In this document: positions 12,401 through 21,925 of the stretch, piece by piece
How positions within the stretch are numbered: position 1 is the stretch's first letter
How the letters are laid out: every line of letters starts with the position of its first letter
Assembly: GCA_029582155.1 (NCBI GenBank)
Contig: CM055903.1
Location: 41,089,353 to 41,153,352, forward strand
DNA: 64,000 bases
Reading direction: 5' to 3'
Origin: Panopea generosa
Taxonomy: Eukaryota; Mollusca; Bivalvia; Adapedonta; Hiatellidae
Translations under genes and position numbers: made by a program
Notes under the pieces: model-generated
Told to the model about the DNA's origin: nothing
What the model saw: only the letters and a program-made list of their open reading frames with translations
The model's database searches: none

Positions 12401-13648
12401 CATTAACTGATACCTTATTTTGCTGCAGGTGAACATTAATTGATGCTGTCTCTTGCTACAGGTAAACATTCACTGATACCTTCTTTTGCTGCAGGCCAAC
12501 ATTAATTGATACCTTCTCTTGCTGTAGGTAAACATTAATTGATACCTTATCTTGCTATAGGTAAACATTAATTGATACCTTATCTTGCTATAGGTAAACA
12601 TTAATTGATACCTTCTCTTGCTGTAGGTAAACATTAATTGAGACATTCTCTTGCTGCAGGTAAACATTAACTGATACCTTCTTTTGCTGTAAGTAAACAT
12701 TAATTGATACCTTCTCTTGCTGCAGGTAAACATTAATAGATAACTACTCTTGCTGTAGGTAAACATTAATAGATAACTACTCTTGCTGCAGGTCAACATT
12801 AATAGATATCTTCTCTTGCTGCAGGTCAACATTAATTGATACCTTCTCTTGCTGTAGGTAAACATTAATTGATACCTTATCTTGCTATAGGTAAACATTA
12901 ATTGATACCTTCTGTTGCTGTACGTAAACATTGATTTAGACCTTCTCTTGCTGTAGGTAAACATTAATGATACCTTCTCTTGCTGTAGGTAAACATTAAT
13001 TGATACCTTCACTTGCTGTAGGTAAACATTGATTGATACCTGTAAACATTTATTGATACCTTCTCTTGCTGCAGGTAAACATTAATAGATACCTTCTCTT
13101 GCTGTAGGTAAAAATGGATTGGTACCTACTTTTACTGCAGGTAACTATTATTGATACCTACTTTTGCTGCAGGTAAACATTAATTGATATCTACTTTTGC
13201 TGCAGGTAAACATTTATTGGTACCTACTTTTGTTGCAGGTAAACATTAATTGGTACCTACTTTGACTGCAGGTAATATTAATTGATACCTACTTTTGCTG
13301 CAGGTTAATATTAATTGATATCTACTTTCACTGCAGGTAAACTTTAATTGGTATCTACTTTTGCCGCAGTTAAACATTAATTGGTACCTACTTTCGCTGC
13401 AGGTAAACATTAATTGGTATCTACTTTTGCTGCAGGTAAACATTAATTGATACCTACTTTTGCTGCAGGTAAACATTAATTGGTATCTACTTTTACTGCA
13501 GGTAAACATTAATTGATACCTACTTTTGCTGCAGGTAAACATTTATTAGTATCTACTTTTGCTGCAGGTAAACATTAATTGATACCTACTTTCGCTGCAG
13601 GTAAACATTAATTGGTATCTAATTTTGCTGCAGGTAAACATTAATTGA
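9430..13648. repeat. 33-bp minisatellite, about 125 copies
   Basis: Typical units carry TAAACATTAATTGATACC then TTCTCTTGCTGCAGG. The first 120 bp are degenerate. Variants are ordered along the array: a GGTACCAACTCTC form up to about 9960, the TTCTCTTGCTGCAGG form from about 9960 to 13080, and a TACTTTTGCTGCAGG form at the right end. Because 33 is divisible by three, two of three minus-strand frames stay open (repeats read MFTCSKRRYQL and VYLQQEKVSIN), while plus-strand frames hit TAA or TGA in every unit. The minus ORFs (up to 180 codons at 12470-13012) are judged by-products. Each plus-strand unit contains CTGCAG next to GTAAAC, a splice-acceptor/donor-like junction (see findings). Confidence 0.97.
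11641..12960. repeat. Higher-order repeat: 2 x 660 bp (20 units each)
   Basis: Within the 33-bp array, 11641-12300 and 12301-12960 match each other unit by unit, including private variants. Examples at an exact offset of 660 bp are TTGATGCTGTC (11780/12440), GCAGGCCAACATT (11830/12490), ACGTAAACATTGATTTAGACC (12262/12922) and AATAGATAACTAC (12074/12734). 660 is exactly 20 x 33. The two copies differ by scattered substitutions and a one-base deletion near the end. Confidence 0.93.
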
Positions 13649-14239
13649 CCTGACATGGGCTGTCAATTGAACAAGTCGATAATTCTATCAGCAACTGATA
13701 TTAGTTGATATTCGTTTCAAAGGGGGGGGGGGTATCTATGGAGTAAAGGGTTAACTGGTTGGAGGAGTGATGCTGATTTAAGGTTATCTCGTTCATTATG
13801 CAGCCAATCCATTCTTTTCAAAATGTGGTACATGGCATTTAATCAATTTCAAAACACACTCAACTAATAATAGTTTCTATTTCAGTGCAACTTTTGTTTA
13901 ATGTCTACAGTTTAATTGCACCTTGCAGTTAATGCTGGTTGTTTGATCTGTTAATTGTATTGTTTAATGGCCCTTCTTGCTTATCTGTTTTTTTGATGTG
14001 CCAATTCTGATTTGAGTTTTTTAGTTTTTTAAAAGTTTTATTAGAACCATAAAAATTGATTGAAGATAAAAAGGTTAATTTGGTTTACAGCTAAATTTGA
14101 CACATCAATCAAACCTGGACTTTTCAAAATATTGTTGTGATATAAAATATGTGAATGACATTTATTTATATAAATATTAATACCATGAATTCTAATTATC
14201 AATAATATTTCTAGCTTCATATATTGCCAGGATGCTTTG
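13649..14239. other. Array edge and AT-rich DNA, with TTAA-MITE end fragment
   Basis: Positions 13716-13750 resemble the right end of the TTAA-flanked MITE: TTCAAAGG, a run of G, then GGTATCTATG and GAGTAAAGGG followed by TTAA at 13751-13754. The rest of that element is missing. The remainder to 14239 is AT-rich DNA with no gene recognised. Confidence 0.55.
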
Positions 14240-14462
14240 TTTAAACTGGTTTATTTTACATTGATTGTGGAACCAGTTATTACATGTACAACTTAGTCAA
14301 ATTACGCTCAAAGTCTTCCTGGATAGAACAAGTACTAATGAAACATATGCGAATAAAGTGCTACTAGATTGCTCAAGGACATCATATATAGCCGTGGCAG
14401 AGGATTGAACCCATTACCCTCAGATAATGGTCTGATGCTCTACCACTTGACCACTTAAGGCG
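14240..14462 (-). mobile_element. SINE-E
   Basis: Read on the minus strand, the tRNA-like head is at the right. The A-box region reads TGGTCAAGTGGTAGAGCAT and the B-box region GGGTTCAATCC. It is followed by the CCACGGC block, a GTCCTTGAGCAA linker, the AGTACTTGTTCTATCCAGGA core and the tail AAGTTGTACATG then CACAATCAATGTAAAATAAA. The order is the same in the plus copy at 48.7 kb. No coding capacity, and no clear target-site duplication. Confidence 0.85.
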
Positions 14463-14974
14463 AGTGCCAGGGTCCTAAGATATTGACTGAACAATCCAAG
14501 GCATTGTCCCAAGATCATTAATTTAATCGAAGTTTAAAATGACAAACAGCAACTTTGGTAAACTTTTACTCAACTCAACTGTTTATAAATGCTGCATATC
14601 TGCATGGTGTAAATATGAAATAACAATACCCACAATACCCACAGGAAGTGTGCCTTAATTTCGTTTATAGTTTCGAAAGGGGCATAACCCTTGTAAATGG
14701 ATGAAAGGCATCACATTTCACTTTTTTGCATTTCTAATATGACAAACGGGGGACAAAATAGTTTGTTTCCTTCCTGTTTTTATCAGTATGATCAAAAAAA
14801 CATCAAGGAAAAATCAATTTTTTAAGTATATTTATTTATACAGCAGAACTTTGATGACTCAAACCCAATGGAACTGGACAAAATAGATTGAGTTAAGAGT
14901 TTTACAAGCCAAACATTTTTAATCATCATACCATACAATGTACATCAAATACAAATTTGGCCGAGACCAGATAA
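14463..14974. other. Non-coding stretch
   Basis: AT-rich DNA. The block at 14846-14890 (CAGCAGAACTTTGATGACTC) is weakly inverted-repeat-like with 15190-15225, so an older, decayed inverted-repeat element may enclose the MITE at 14975-15172. Confidence 0.3.
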
Positions 14975-15172
14975 GGCCATCCTTAAAAAATATTTGTTTG
15001 CTGTGCTCCAACTCAGTATTTTTCATTAAGGTAGCTATTTTTTTTTTTGCCAAATTTGGATTTTGCATAGTCACTTTAAAGAAAATCGACAGAAATCATT
15101 AAAACAAAATTAAACTGCAATTTTGAGTGAGTGTGTAGGAGCACGGCAAACAATATATTTTTAAGGACAGCC
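14975..15172. mobile_element. Harbinger-like MITE, TAA target site
   Basis: A 198-bp element bounded by terminal inverted repeats of about 35 bp. The left arm is 14975-15009 (GGCCATCCTTAAAAAATATT and on to GTGCTCC), and the right arm, 15138-15172, is its inverse with about five differences. Both sides are flanked by TAA (14972-14974 and 15173-15175), matching the TWA preference of PIF/Harbinger transposons. There is no ORF, so it is non-autonomous. Superfamily assignment rests only on the flank and GG start. Confidence 0.82.
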
Positions 15173-15603
15173 TAAGTTGTTTGAGCCAAACGTGGTGTTG
15201 CGAGTCAAAGACATTCTAATTTTTTTCCAAAACTAGCATATATTATTCAATATGCAGTTTGAGATAGTTGTACTTGGAGATGAATATCTCTATATGGTTA
15301 TACATTCAGGCGTAACGATTTGTTTGATGCGTGAACATGATAAAAATAGATTTTAACATTGCCATGTGTTCTTTTAAACTCATCTTTATTCCCGAAGATT
15401 TCAACCACTTGAATTTGGAACATTTATGAATCTAATTCACTAATATGTTTATTTAAAGGTGTCCAGGGTCTTCTCCCATCAATGAGCCAGGGGGGCGTGT
15501 ATCATGAAAAATATTGTCAATGTCAACCAACAATTGTTCATAAAATTTTTAACTTTCATCTAAATGAACCTAAAATTATCTTAAATCATACAGAAAAATG
15601 ACA
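15173..15603. other. Non-coding stretch
   Basis: AT-rich DNA with no recognised gene or repeat besides the possible outer inverted repeat mentioned for 14463-14974. Confidence 0.35.
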
Positions 15604-15605
15604 TA

Positions 15606-15777
15606 CAGTCAAACCTGTTTTAAGCAGTCAGTCAAGAGAGTAAGTGGCCATTTAAGACAGGTTATTACTTAATATGGGTTAATTTACTCTGAAAGTATAG
15701 AAATGGGAAATAGAAAAAATGTCTTTTTCAGACAGGTGGCTGCTTAATAAAGGTGACTGCTCACTCAGGTTTTACTG
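15606..15777. mobile_element. Mariner-like MITE, TA target site
   Basis: A 172-bp element flanked by TA on both sides (15604-15605 and 15778-15779). The left end CAGTCAAACCTG and the inverse of the right end (CAGTAAAACCTG) form the terminal inverted repeat. Further in, AAGCAGTCAGTCAAG and AGGTGGCTGCTTAATA are a second, subterminal inverted motif. TA duplication is typical of Tc1/mariner. Sister copies lie at 33.1 and 62.6 kb, with a relic at 0.9 kb. Confidence 0.88.
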
Positions 15778-16429
15778 TATTACTTGAAATACAATTATTT
15801 TAAATGGCAATAAAAATTTCAACAATTGACTTTATACTACAATTTTTGCAAAAAGCAGCCCAAGACTTTAATGTAATATCTAGTTATATTTTTGTACGAA
15901 TATTAAATTCCAAACATTCTGAGAGTGAGCAGCCCAATTACTGTAGACGTAAGTTATCTGCGAGCAGTCACGGGAGGTGAACTCCAGATCATTAATATCG
16001 CCCCTCCTAATAATATAAAAAGATTGCAGTTATGTAATAAAAAAAATTGTTGCTTGATTGGGGTAAACAGCATGATTATCTACAGACAGAATTATCAGAA
16101 ACATTAATTCCACACGGCTGCGAGTCCTTACATCATTTCTGCTACGAAGGTTTGTGCCAGAATCCCAAGATAAGCTGTTCAAGGGTCATTAATGGAGTAA
16201 TGGCTACTTTGTGGTATGTGCCAATAATCCGATGCAACCTTTCTCTTCCAGACAAAGGCCTCAAATAACCGTGTCAAATAGATAAATAAATATTTAAGTA
16301 AGCAAGTACTTTACTAATTAGGTGACTGGCAGACTACTTTGATCATTAAGAGTGCAGTGTTTAATAATTCTGGTCCTTCATCAGTCTCATCTGATGGAAT
16401 GAACTGGGCAATCTAGTTTGCTTTAAAGG
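15778..16429. other. Single-copy stretch with slightly higher GC at 15920-16270
   Basis: No repeat is recognised. 15920-16270 is more complex in composition than its surroundings. It contains overlapping ORFs of 60 and 73 codons but neither has a convincing protein pattern. Several ATTA/TTAAT motifs of the type bound by homeodomain proteins occur (for example GATCATTAATATCG at about 15988). It may be a conserved non-coding element, but this cannot be tested here. Confidence 0.3.
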
Positions 16430-16720
16430 ACATTGGTTCCAAAATTTTCAGATTTTCATATGTACGAGTTTTATTTCTTAAAATAAAGAAGAATTTTTAT
16501 CTTTGTTGCAGACTTATGGGTATGTATACATTGTATGATTGCTATGAATTGTGGGACAGGCATAGAATTCCCTGCTTTTTCATTGGTGGGGTTAGTATAT
16601 TATAGAATTGATTTGGGAGATATCAGGTTGTGGGATAGACTTCCACATGGATGCTTTTCTTTGATTTAATTTTTTTTAAGTACTTACGTATATGTCAGTG
16701 AAAAAGGAGCCATTTTTGTT
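16430..16720 (+). repeat. Dispersed repeat H
   Basis: Two parts of this block recur elsewhere. GTGGGACAGGCATAGAATTC with TTTCATTGGTGG (16553-16605) is found inverted at 36935-36995, and GGATGCTTTTCTTTRATTTAA with AAAAGGAGCC-like sequence (16647-16713) recurs at 33817-33880. The element type is unknown and its ends were not defined. Confidence 0.6.
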
Positions 16721-18254
16721 TTAGAAAGTCATTTAATGTATAAATATTTGAACTCATTTACATACATGAATTAAAGTTGAAATTTTGTTACTAAGTTTCA
16801 TAAAAAATGGGCACTTATTTTTTACACATGCTGGTTGCTTAGTTACAGACAAAGACCTCTATGATCCTGGCCAGTTTCACTAACATTTGTAGGTTGTCGA
16901 ACTTCTTAGCAAAATTCGTTAATGGTTTTGCCATCCTCATCATAAGAATCTTTGTAAACCTTATAAATGATACATATAGCTACTTAAAATTTGCGATAAA
17001 TTCATGCTTTATTGAAAATGTGGATGCCTGCATGCATTTATCACATGAAAACTAAGCTTACAAAAAACTTAGACATAGAAAGGTTTGTAAAACTGGCCTC
17101 TTCTGTGCTTCTTCGCAAACATTCCATCAGTATTACATGGTAGACTAGCTTTTATGGGAATATAGTAGTACTTATAAACTCTAATTACAGCATTCCCCGA
17201 CATAGACTGTCACTACAATATTACTAATACTACATGAAGGGTTTCTAGGAGCCGTGACATTGGTACTCTTCCTTGGAACAGTTCCCGATTCCCGGTAATG
17301 GTGCGGCAATATGGAATCACCTTTATCAAACAAAACTTGGTTACTTGAAAATTATGTTTGGCACAAAGTGTTGTCCTCTAACAATTTTTTTCAGTATGTC
17401 TGGTTGTACTCTGTTACAAAATTATCCCTCATCTCGGATCTCCGCAAAATATTTGTCCAATCGTTCTTCACAATATCTTGTGACTGTAACTGCCACTCCA
17501 TTTTTTTCCAGAACATTTGATGAAACTTTATTTGTAGTATTAACATCAAATATCCATGTGTTTGCATTCTTGGTGTATCTTTTTTTCTTTACAAAAATTG
17601 TGCCCCTTGCTTATATTCATCAAATATTGTGACAGCAATTCCTCCATCCAGTCTTTATATTTTTTTCTGAATCTGATAAAAATAATATGGACAATACAGA
17701 CTTAGGTGTATATAATGTGCTTAAAAGTTGTTTCTTGTTTTCAGTTTAATTAATTTTCTCAGAGTTATGCCCCTTTTGCACCAGCAGACTATGCCCAGCA
17801 TAGGCAGAGGTGTGTGTGTGGCGAGGGGTGGGGAAATATCTTTTCACTTTTCTTAATTTTTTGTTAATTATAAAGTCATCAGCTGCATTGCATGTTTGTA
17901 CAATAATTTTATTTATTTCACCAACTCTATCAATTAATTTGCATATTTGGTGTAACTGAGTGCCTATTGAAGTTAAAAGTATGTAGATTTTGCCATTGAT
18001 GTGGTTTTGGTGTTGATAGAAGACAGGATAAACTGGAGAAATTTCTCCTGCTTGTGCAGTATATATAACATTCTGCATATTCTGATAAGGATCAGGGTGA
18101 GATATTTCTAGGATCAAAATAAATTTCTCAGGCTGTCACAATGAAACTTTGTATAAACTTTAGATAATTATTTAAACTGTTTGGTATGCCAAAAATAAGA
18201 ACAATTTATAACTCTTGTGGTTCAGATAAAACATTCCAGCCCTTGAAGCAGCCA
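16721..18254. other. Non-coding stretch
   Basis: Mostly AT-rich with no recognised repeat. A 119-codon ORF on the plus strand (17273-17632) is the longest here, but it is rich in Phe/Leu/Ile from T-rich DNA and shows no domain. A 123-codon minus ORF (17746-18117) is similarly unconvincing. A (GT)n-G-rich patch lies at about 17810-17835. Confidence 0.35.
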
Positions 18255-18305
18255 TTATGATAATAATAATGATGATAATAATAATAATGATGACGATAAT
18301 AATAC
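18255..18305. repeat. Microsatellite of ATA/ATG triplets
   Basis: An imperfect (AAT)n/(GAT)n tract built from AATAATGATGATAATAA-like steps. Confidence 0.9.
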
Positions 18306-18359
18306 TTACATCGGACTTGTTTCTTTCAGCATTGCTAATTTATTTGTTTTAAAACAGTC

Positions 18360-18870
18360 ATAAACAGGCATTACAAAGTGCCCTTTTTATTTGCTATTAA
18401 ATAGCCAGAGACATGCATTGCACTGAACTGGCTAATTTATTTTTTAAACAACCTGAGACAGGTATTACAAAATGCTCCCCTTCTTACTTGAGATTAAATA
18501 GCCAGAAACAAGCATTAAAAAGTACTTGTTTCTTACATGAGATTAAATAGCTAGAGATGTGCATTACAAAGTACTTGTTTCACACTTGATATTAAATAGT
18601 CAGGGACATGCACTACAAAGTACTTGTTTCTTACTTGATATTAAATAGCGAGAGACATGCATTACAAAGTACTCGTTTCTTACTTGATATTGAATAGCCA
18701 GAGACATGCATTACAAAGTACTCGTTGTTTACTTGATATTGAATAGCCAGAGACATGCATTAAACTGAACTGGCTAATTTGTTTTAAAAAGCCAGAGACA
18801 GATATTACACAATACTTGTTCCTTACTTGCTATTAAATTGCATTACAAAGTATTTTGTTTCCTCTAGCTT
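18360..18870. repeat. 49-bp minisatellite, about 10 units
   Basis: Units carry GCCAGAGACATGCATTACAA, AGTACTTGTTTCTTACTTGA and TATTAAATA. Two copies of a variant with GAACTGGCTAATTTRTTTT (about 18426 and 18766) bracket the central units, suggesting unequal crossing-over between related segments. The last units are truncated. No coding capacity. Confidence 0.9.
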
Positions 18871-19539
18871 TGTCAGTAACTCAGTTCGTTAAAAAAACTG
18901 CATACATTCCGCAGGAATTGAGTGCCTCCAACCATATATTATAAACTAGCCAGAAGCAGAACATTCAGAACTTGCTGACCCAACAAGTTGACAAAATAGG
19001 TCGGACAGAATTTCGTTATGGTCATCATAATTAATACCCCATTCAGCAGGAGTTAATTGTTTCAGGATGCCAGCACTGATATATAAGAGGAGTCTGGCAA
19101 TGAGCTGTCAATCATTCTAGGGTAAGAGTGAGGTTTTGTTATCAAAATATTTTCTAAGATTTTTTTTGTTTCTGCATTAATTTTGTGGCCTAATGGGTTG
19201 ATAGAAAAAGGGTAGTAAATAATTTATTTAAAATTCATGAAACCAAAAATGGAAATACAATAATACATCCCCATATTACAGAAGTTTAATATTTCATAGA
19301 TATTTAACTAAAACAAAACTATACTCAACGATTTCTTGTTGAATTTCTGTGTTTGGACAGTTCCATTAGAATTTTGAAAGGGATTTTAAAAAATGACATC
19401 GAGAGCAAAACAAAACAGACCCTCAGCAGTCAGAAAGTTACTTAGCTCTAGACTGTTGCTTTATAATATCAATGACACAAAGATCAACCTTAGACTGTTC
19501 TTGGTAGAAATTCATGTTGACTTCAAGGCACACACTTTC
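18871..19539. other. Single-copy stretch containing a possible promoter
   Basis: No repeat is recognised between 18900 and 19130, which is less AT-rich than its surroundings. The TATA-like signal at 19080 is given separately. The remainder is AT-rich. Confidence 0.35.
19080..19128 (+). promoter_or_regulatory. TATA box with downstream initiator and splice-donor-like site
   Basis: TATATAAG lies at 19080-19087. TCATTCT, a match to the initiator pattern YYANWYY, is at 19112-19118 with the A about 34 bp from the TATA start, slightly farther than usual. GTAAGAG at 19122 resembles a 5' splice site. If real, this would give a very short first exon. Each element is common by chance in AT-rich DNA, so the call is weak. 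Confidence 0.15.
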
Positions 19540-19747
19540 AGGTTTAGTTTTAACTTATTTATTTTACTTTGACTGTAAAACAAATTATACAAATCACGCT
19601 TTAAGTCTTCCTGGATAGAACCAGTAACTATTATCATGTGGAAAGAGAATCTTACTCAAGGACACCACCAATAGCTGTGGCAGAGGATTGAACTCATTAC
19701 CTTCCAATCCAGGGCCTGATGTTTAACCACTGAACCATGTGCTGCAC
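19540..19747 (-). mobile_element. SINE-E
   Basis: The minus-strand head at the right has TGGTTCAGTGGTTAAACATC and the B-box GAGTTCAATCC. It is followed by GGTGTCCTTGAGTAAGATT, the core TACTGGTTCTATCCAGGAAG, and a tail ending in a TTTTACAGTCAAAGTAAAAT-like stretch. The layout matches 14.24, 48.73 and 49.06 kb. Confidence 0.82.
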
Positions 19748-19979
19748 ATTTTTAGGCTTGCCTGTAAGTTTGAGAATCATGGATAACATTAAGACAAACT
19801 ACACTGAGGTGATAAGCCTTTTATTCCTCTATCTTCCCTACTTTATTTGAAGAAGAATATTAAGTAGCATTAGATGCATTGGCAATATGTTTTCTCTCTT
19901 CACTATCACCTGCACCTAAATGTCTGAGCACCTGCCAGAGCTCTGGATTATATCTTTTAATTTCACCTTTCTCCAGATC

Positions 19980-20241
19980 CATATTTTGTTTATGTTTTTT
20001 TTTAATGGGGTTTAACAGCAACTTTCTACACATTTCAGGTTATATATGGCATATCCAGTTTAACTGGTGGAGGAAGACCTCAGATTGAGTTAGACTGAGT
20101 AGAACCACCATCCTTCCACAAGTAACTAGGAAACTTTCTCTCATAAAGTTTTTGTAGCGAGTGGGACTCGAACCTACAACCTTAGCGGTGAATGGTAAGA
20201 GATCTTGAGATGAGGCCCTAGACCACCCGGCCACAAAGGGC
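19980..20241 (-). mobile_element. SINE-A (tRNA-Leu-like head) with target-site duplication
   Basis: On the minus strand the head reads TGGCCGGGTGGTCTAGGGCC with the B box GGTTCGAGTCC, close to the tRNA-Leu start TGGCCGAGTGGTCTAAGGCG. The body has GGTGGTTCTACTCAGTCTAA and the end runs through ATATATAACCTGAAATGTG into an A-rich tail (T-run on the plus strand at 19995-20002). Flanks 19966-19979 and 20242-20255 (CCTYTCTCCAGATC) match at 13 of 14 positions, which marks a retroposition event. Confidence 0.9.
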
Positions 20242-20344
20242 CCTCTCTCCAGATCAAGTAGCTTATATAGTGATATGTTATTATTTTTAAAAATTCCAGT
20301 TGTTACACTGTAATTATCAATCTGGGGGTTGCCATGAGTTAGGG

Positions 20345-20465
20345 GATGATTGGTCGTCAACTTTGTTCCACGGCCATGAGTCGCCCACCTCTGAATATGT
20401 GGGGAAGTAGTCAGTGACTTGCAGAGATAGGATGTGTCTAGTACTAGTTAACTACCTGGCAGATC
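20345..20465 (-). repeat. Repeat F (SINE-related)
   Basis: Read on the minus strand, the block GTACTAGACACATCCTATCT, then GCAAGTCACTGACTACTTCC and ACATATTCAGAGGTGGG, recurs in the plus orientation at 62415-62530. It also resembles the centre of SINE-B read in reverse (GCAAGTAACTGATAACTTTTCC). It is probably a SINE fragment of a further family. Confidence 0.65.
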
Positions 20466-20972
20466 CCAGGCTGCACCGACCACCATTATATATACATTAC
20501 TAAAATACTGTTGAAAAAAGATGCAGAATAACTGTCAGTCCTGATCTTGGCACAGAAGTGCATTCAATTATTTTATTTTATTATTTTTAGAATGGATAAT
20601 AAGCATCTCATTATTATTAACGAATAACATTGGAATTGTTTGATATGTTTAATCCACCAAAACTTGACAAAATTGATATTTAAATTGGAGTGGAAAACTT
20701 CAAAATGAAATCTCCACTCTTAAAATAGACTACTTGATGACCTTCACAACGTCATTTAGACTATTTCTAAGATGAACAATTTTGCCTACACGTAAACCTG
20801 TTTAACGGATCAAATTGAAATAAAAATGAAATCACACGACTCATTTAATATGCAATATAATATGTTGCAACTTTAAAGCAGGAAATCTATTTTAGTCTAA
20901 CCTAGGTGCATATAGCCCAAGTTAAAAAGGAAATCCCTTTTCAATGTACATGTATTATTTTGGTATGTTTAA

Positions 20973-21506
20973 CCCTTTACTCCAAAGATAGGTGTTTGAA
21001 AACAGTGCAGGAAGAGTAACGAGCAATCTGAACGCTTCCTGCACTGTTTTCCACTCTGTCAGTCAATGTAAACATAATTCACCCAATAATTCAAAAGCTT
21101 TCTATATTAAGTGTCCAAAGGTTTCTATATTAGAGGTGTCCAAAGTCGTCTATATAAGTGGTGTCTAAAGGCTTCTATATTAGAGGTGTCCAAAGGCGTC
21201 TATAATAGAGGTGTCCAAAGGCGTCTATATTAGAGGTGTCCAAAGGCGTCTATATAAGAGGTGTCCAAAGGCGTCTATATAAGAAGTGTCCAAAGGCGTC
21301 TATATTTGAAGTGTCCAAAGGCGTCTATATAAGAAGTGTCCAAAGGCGTCTATATTAGAAGTGTCCAAAGGCATCTATATTAGAGGTGTCCAAAGACGTC
21401 TATATAAGAGGTGTCCAAAGGCGTCTATATTAGAAGTGCCTAAAGGCATCTATATAAGAGGTGTCCAAAGGTGTCTATATAAGAGTTGTCTATATGCAGT
21501 AAAGGG
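20973..21506. mobile_element. TTAA-flanked (piggyBac-like) MITE, expanded copy
   Basis: A 534-bp element with ends CCCTTTACTCCA and GCAGTAAAGGG, flanked on both sides by TTAA (20969-20972, 21507-21510), the signature target of piggyBac transposons. It has a hairpin near the left: AAAACAGTGCAGGAAG at 20999-21014 pairs with 21035-21050. The right two thirds is a 25-bp minisatellite. It is in reverse orientation relative to the 222-235 bp copies at 22.9, 52.6 and 54.2 kb. No ORF, so it would need a transposase from elsewhere. Confidence 0.9.
21096..21492. repeat. 25-bp minisatellite inside the MITE, about 16 copies
   Basis: Units read GGCGTCTATATAAGAGG with TGTCCAAA. The shorter relatives of this MITE carry only one or two units (22.94-22.99 kb has two, 52.57 kb has one), so the array grew within this copy. 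Units alternate among TATAAG, TATTAG and AGAAGTG variants. Confidence 0.95.
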
Positions 21507-21632
21507 TTAAATAGATTATCGTTTTGGCAATACAGGGTCAATGAGTGTTATATAGGCATGATAATTCATATTGTGGGAAAATGTTTTAGCCAATTTTAAA
21601 ATTTTCAAAAATCCTGATATATTCCCCTTTAA

Positions 21633-21925
21633 GATAATGCAAATAAATACTAAACATTCCTTCTGCATGTTTTTGTAATGAAAACTTTAGAAAGTATTCT
21701 GAGGTTAATGAAAAATAACACAGAGTGGATTGCCAGACATGCAGCATTTCAAACAATTAATTGGATTGAACTTTTAATTTGCCAATATTTAAATTAGTTA
21801 ATTAACGATTCCATCTTTGTTTTAGGGCCATTCTATTTGTCATCAGTAAGGGGTGTCAATAAAAAATATATTGACTGAGGTACAAACAACTTCAAGGCTT
21901 GCAGACTGGCCGAGATCTTGTTTTT
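21633..21925. other. Non-coding stretch
   Basis: AT-rich DNA with no gene or repeat recognised. Confidence 0.35.

Larger units (their letters stand above)
20590..21632 (+). mobile_element. MITE-G, split by a TTAA MITE
   Basis: The element's interior is well preserved on both sides of the insertion. The left part includes AATCCACCAAAACTTGACAA, CTTGATGACCTTCACAACG, GAAATCACACGACTCATTTAA and AGTCTAACCTAGG. The right part starts ATAGATTATCGTTTTGGCAA and ends ATCCTGATATATTCCCCTTTAA, the inverse of the family left end. The left terminus is missing. The insertion sits at the TTAA of GTTTAAATAGAT, which is uninterrupted in other copies (for example 57.99 kb). Confidence 0.9.

Noticed and set aside
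12470-13012. 180-codon minus ORF with an 11-residue repeat in the 33-bp array
   Set aside because: A by-product of a 33-bp period; a second minus frame is equally open, and the ORFs stop wherever a unit has an indel.
17273-17632. 119-codon ORF
   Set aside because: T-rich DNA yields a Phe/Leu/Ile-rich product with no domain; the first ATG is preceded by nothing promoter-like.
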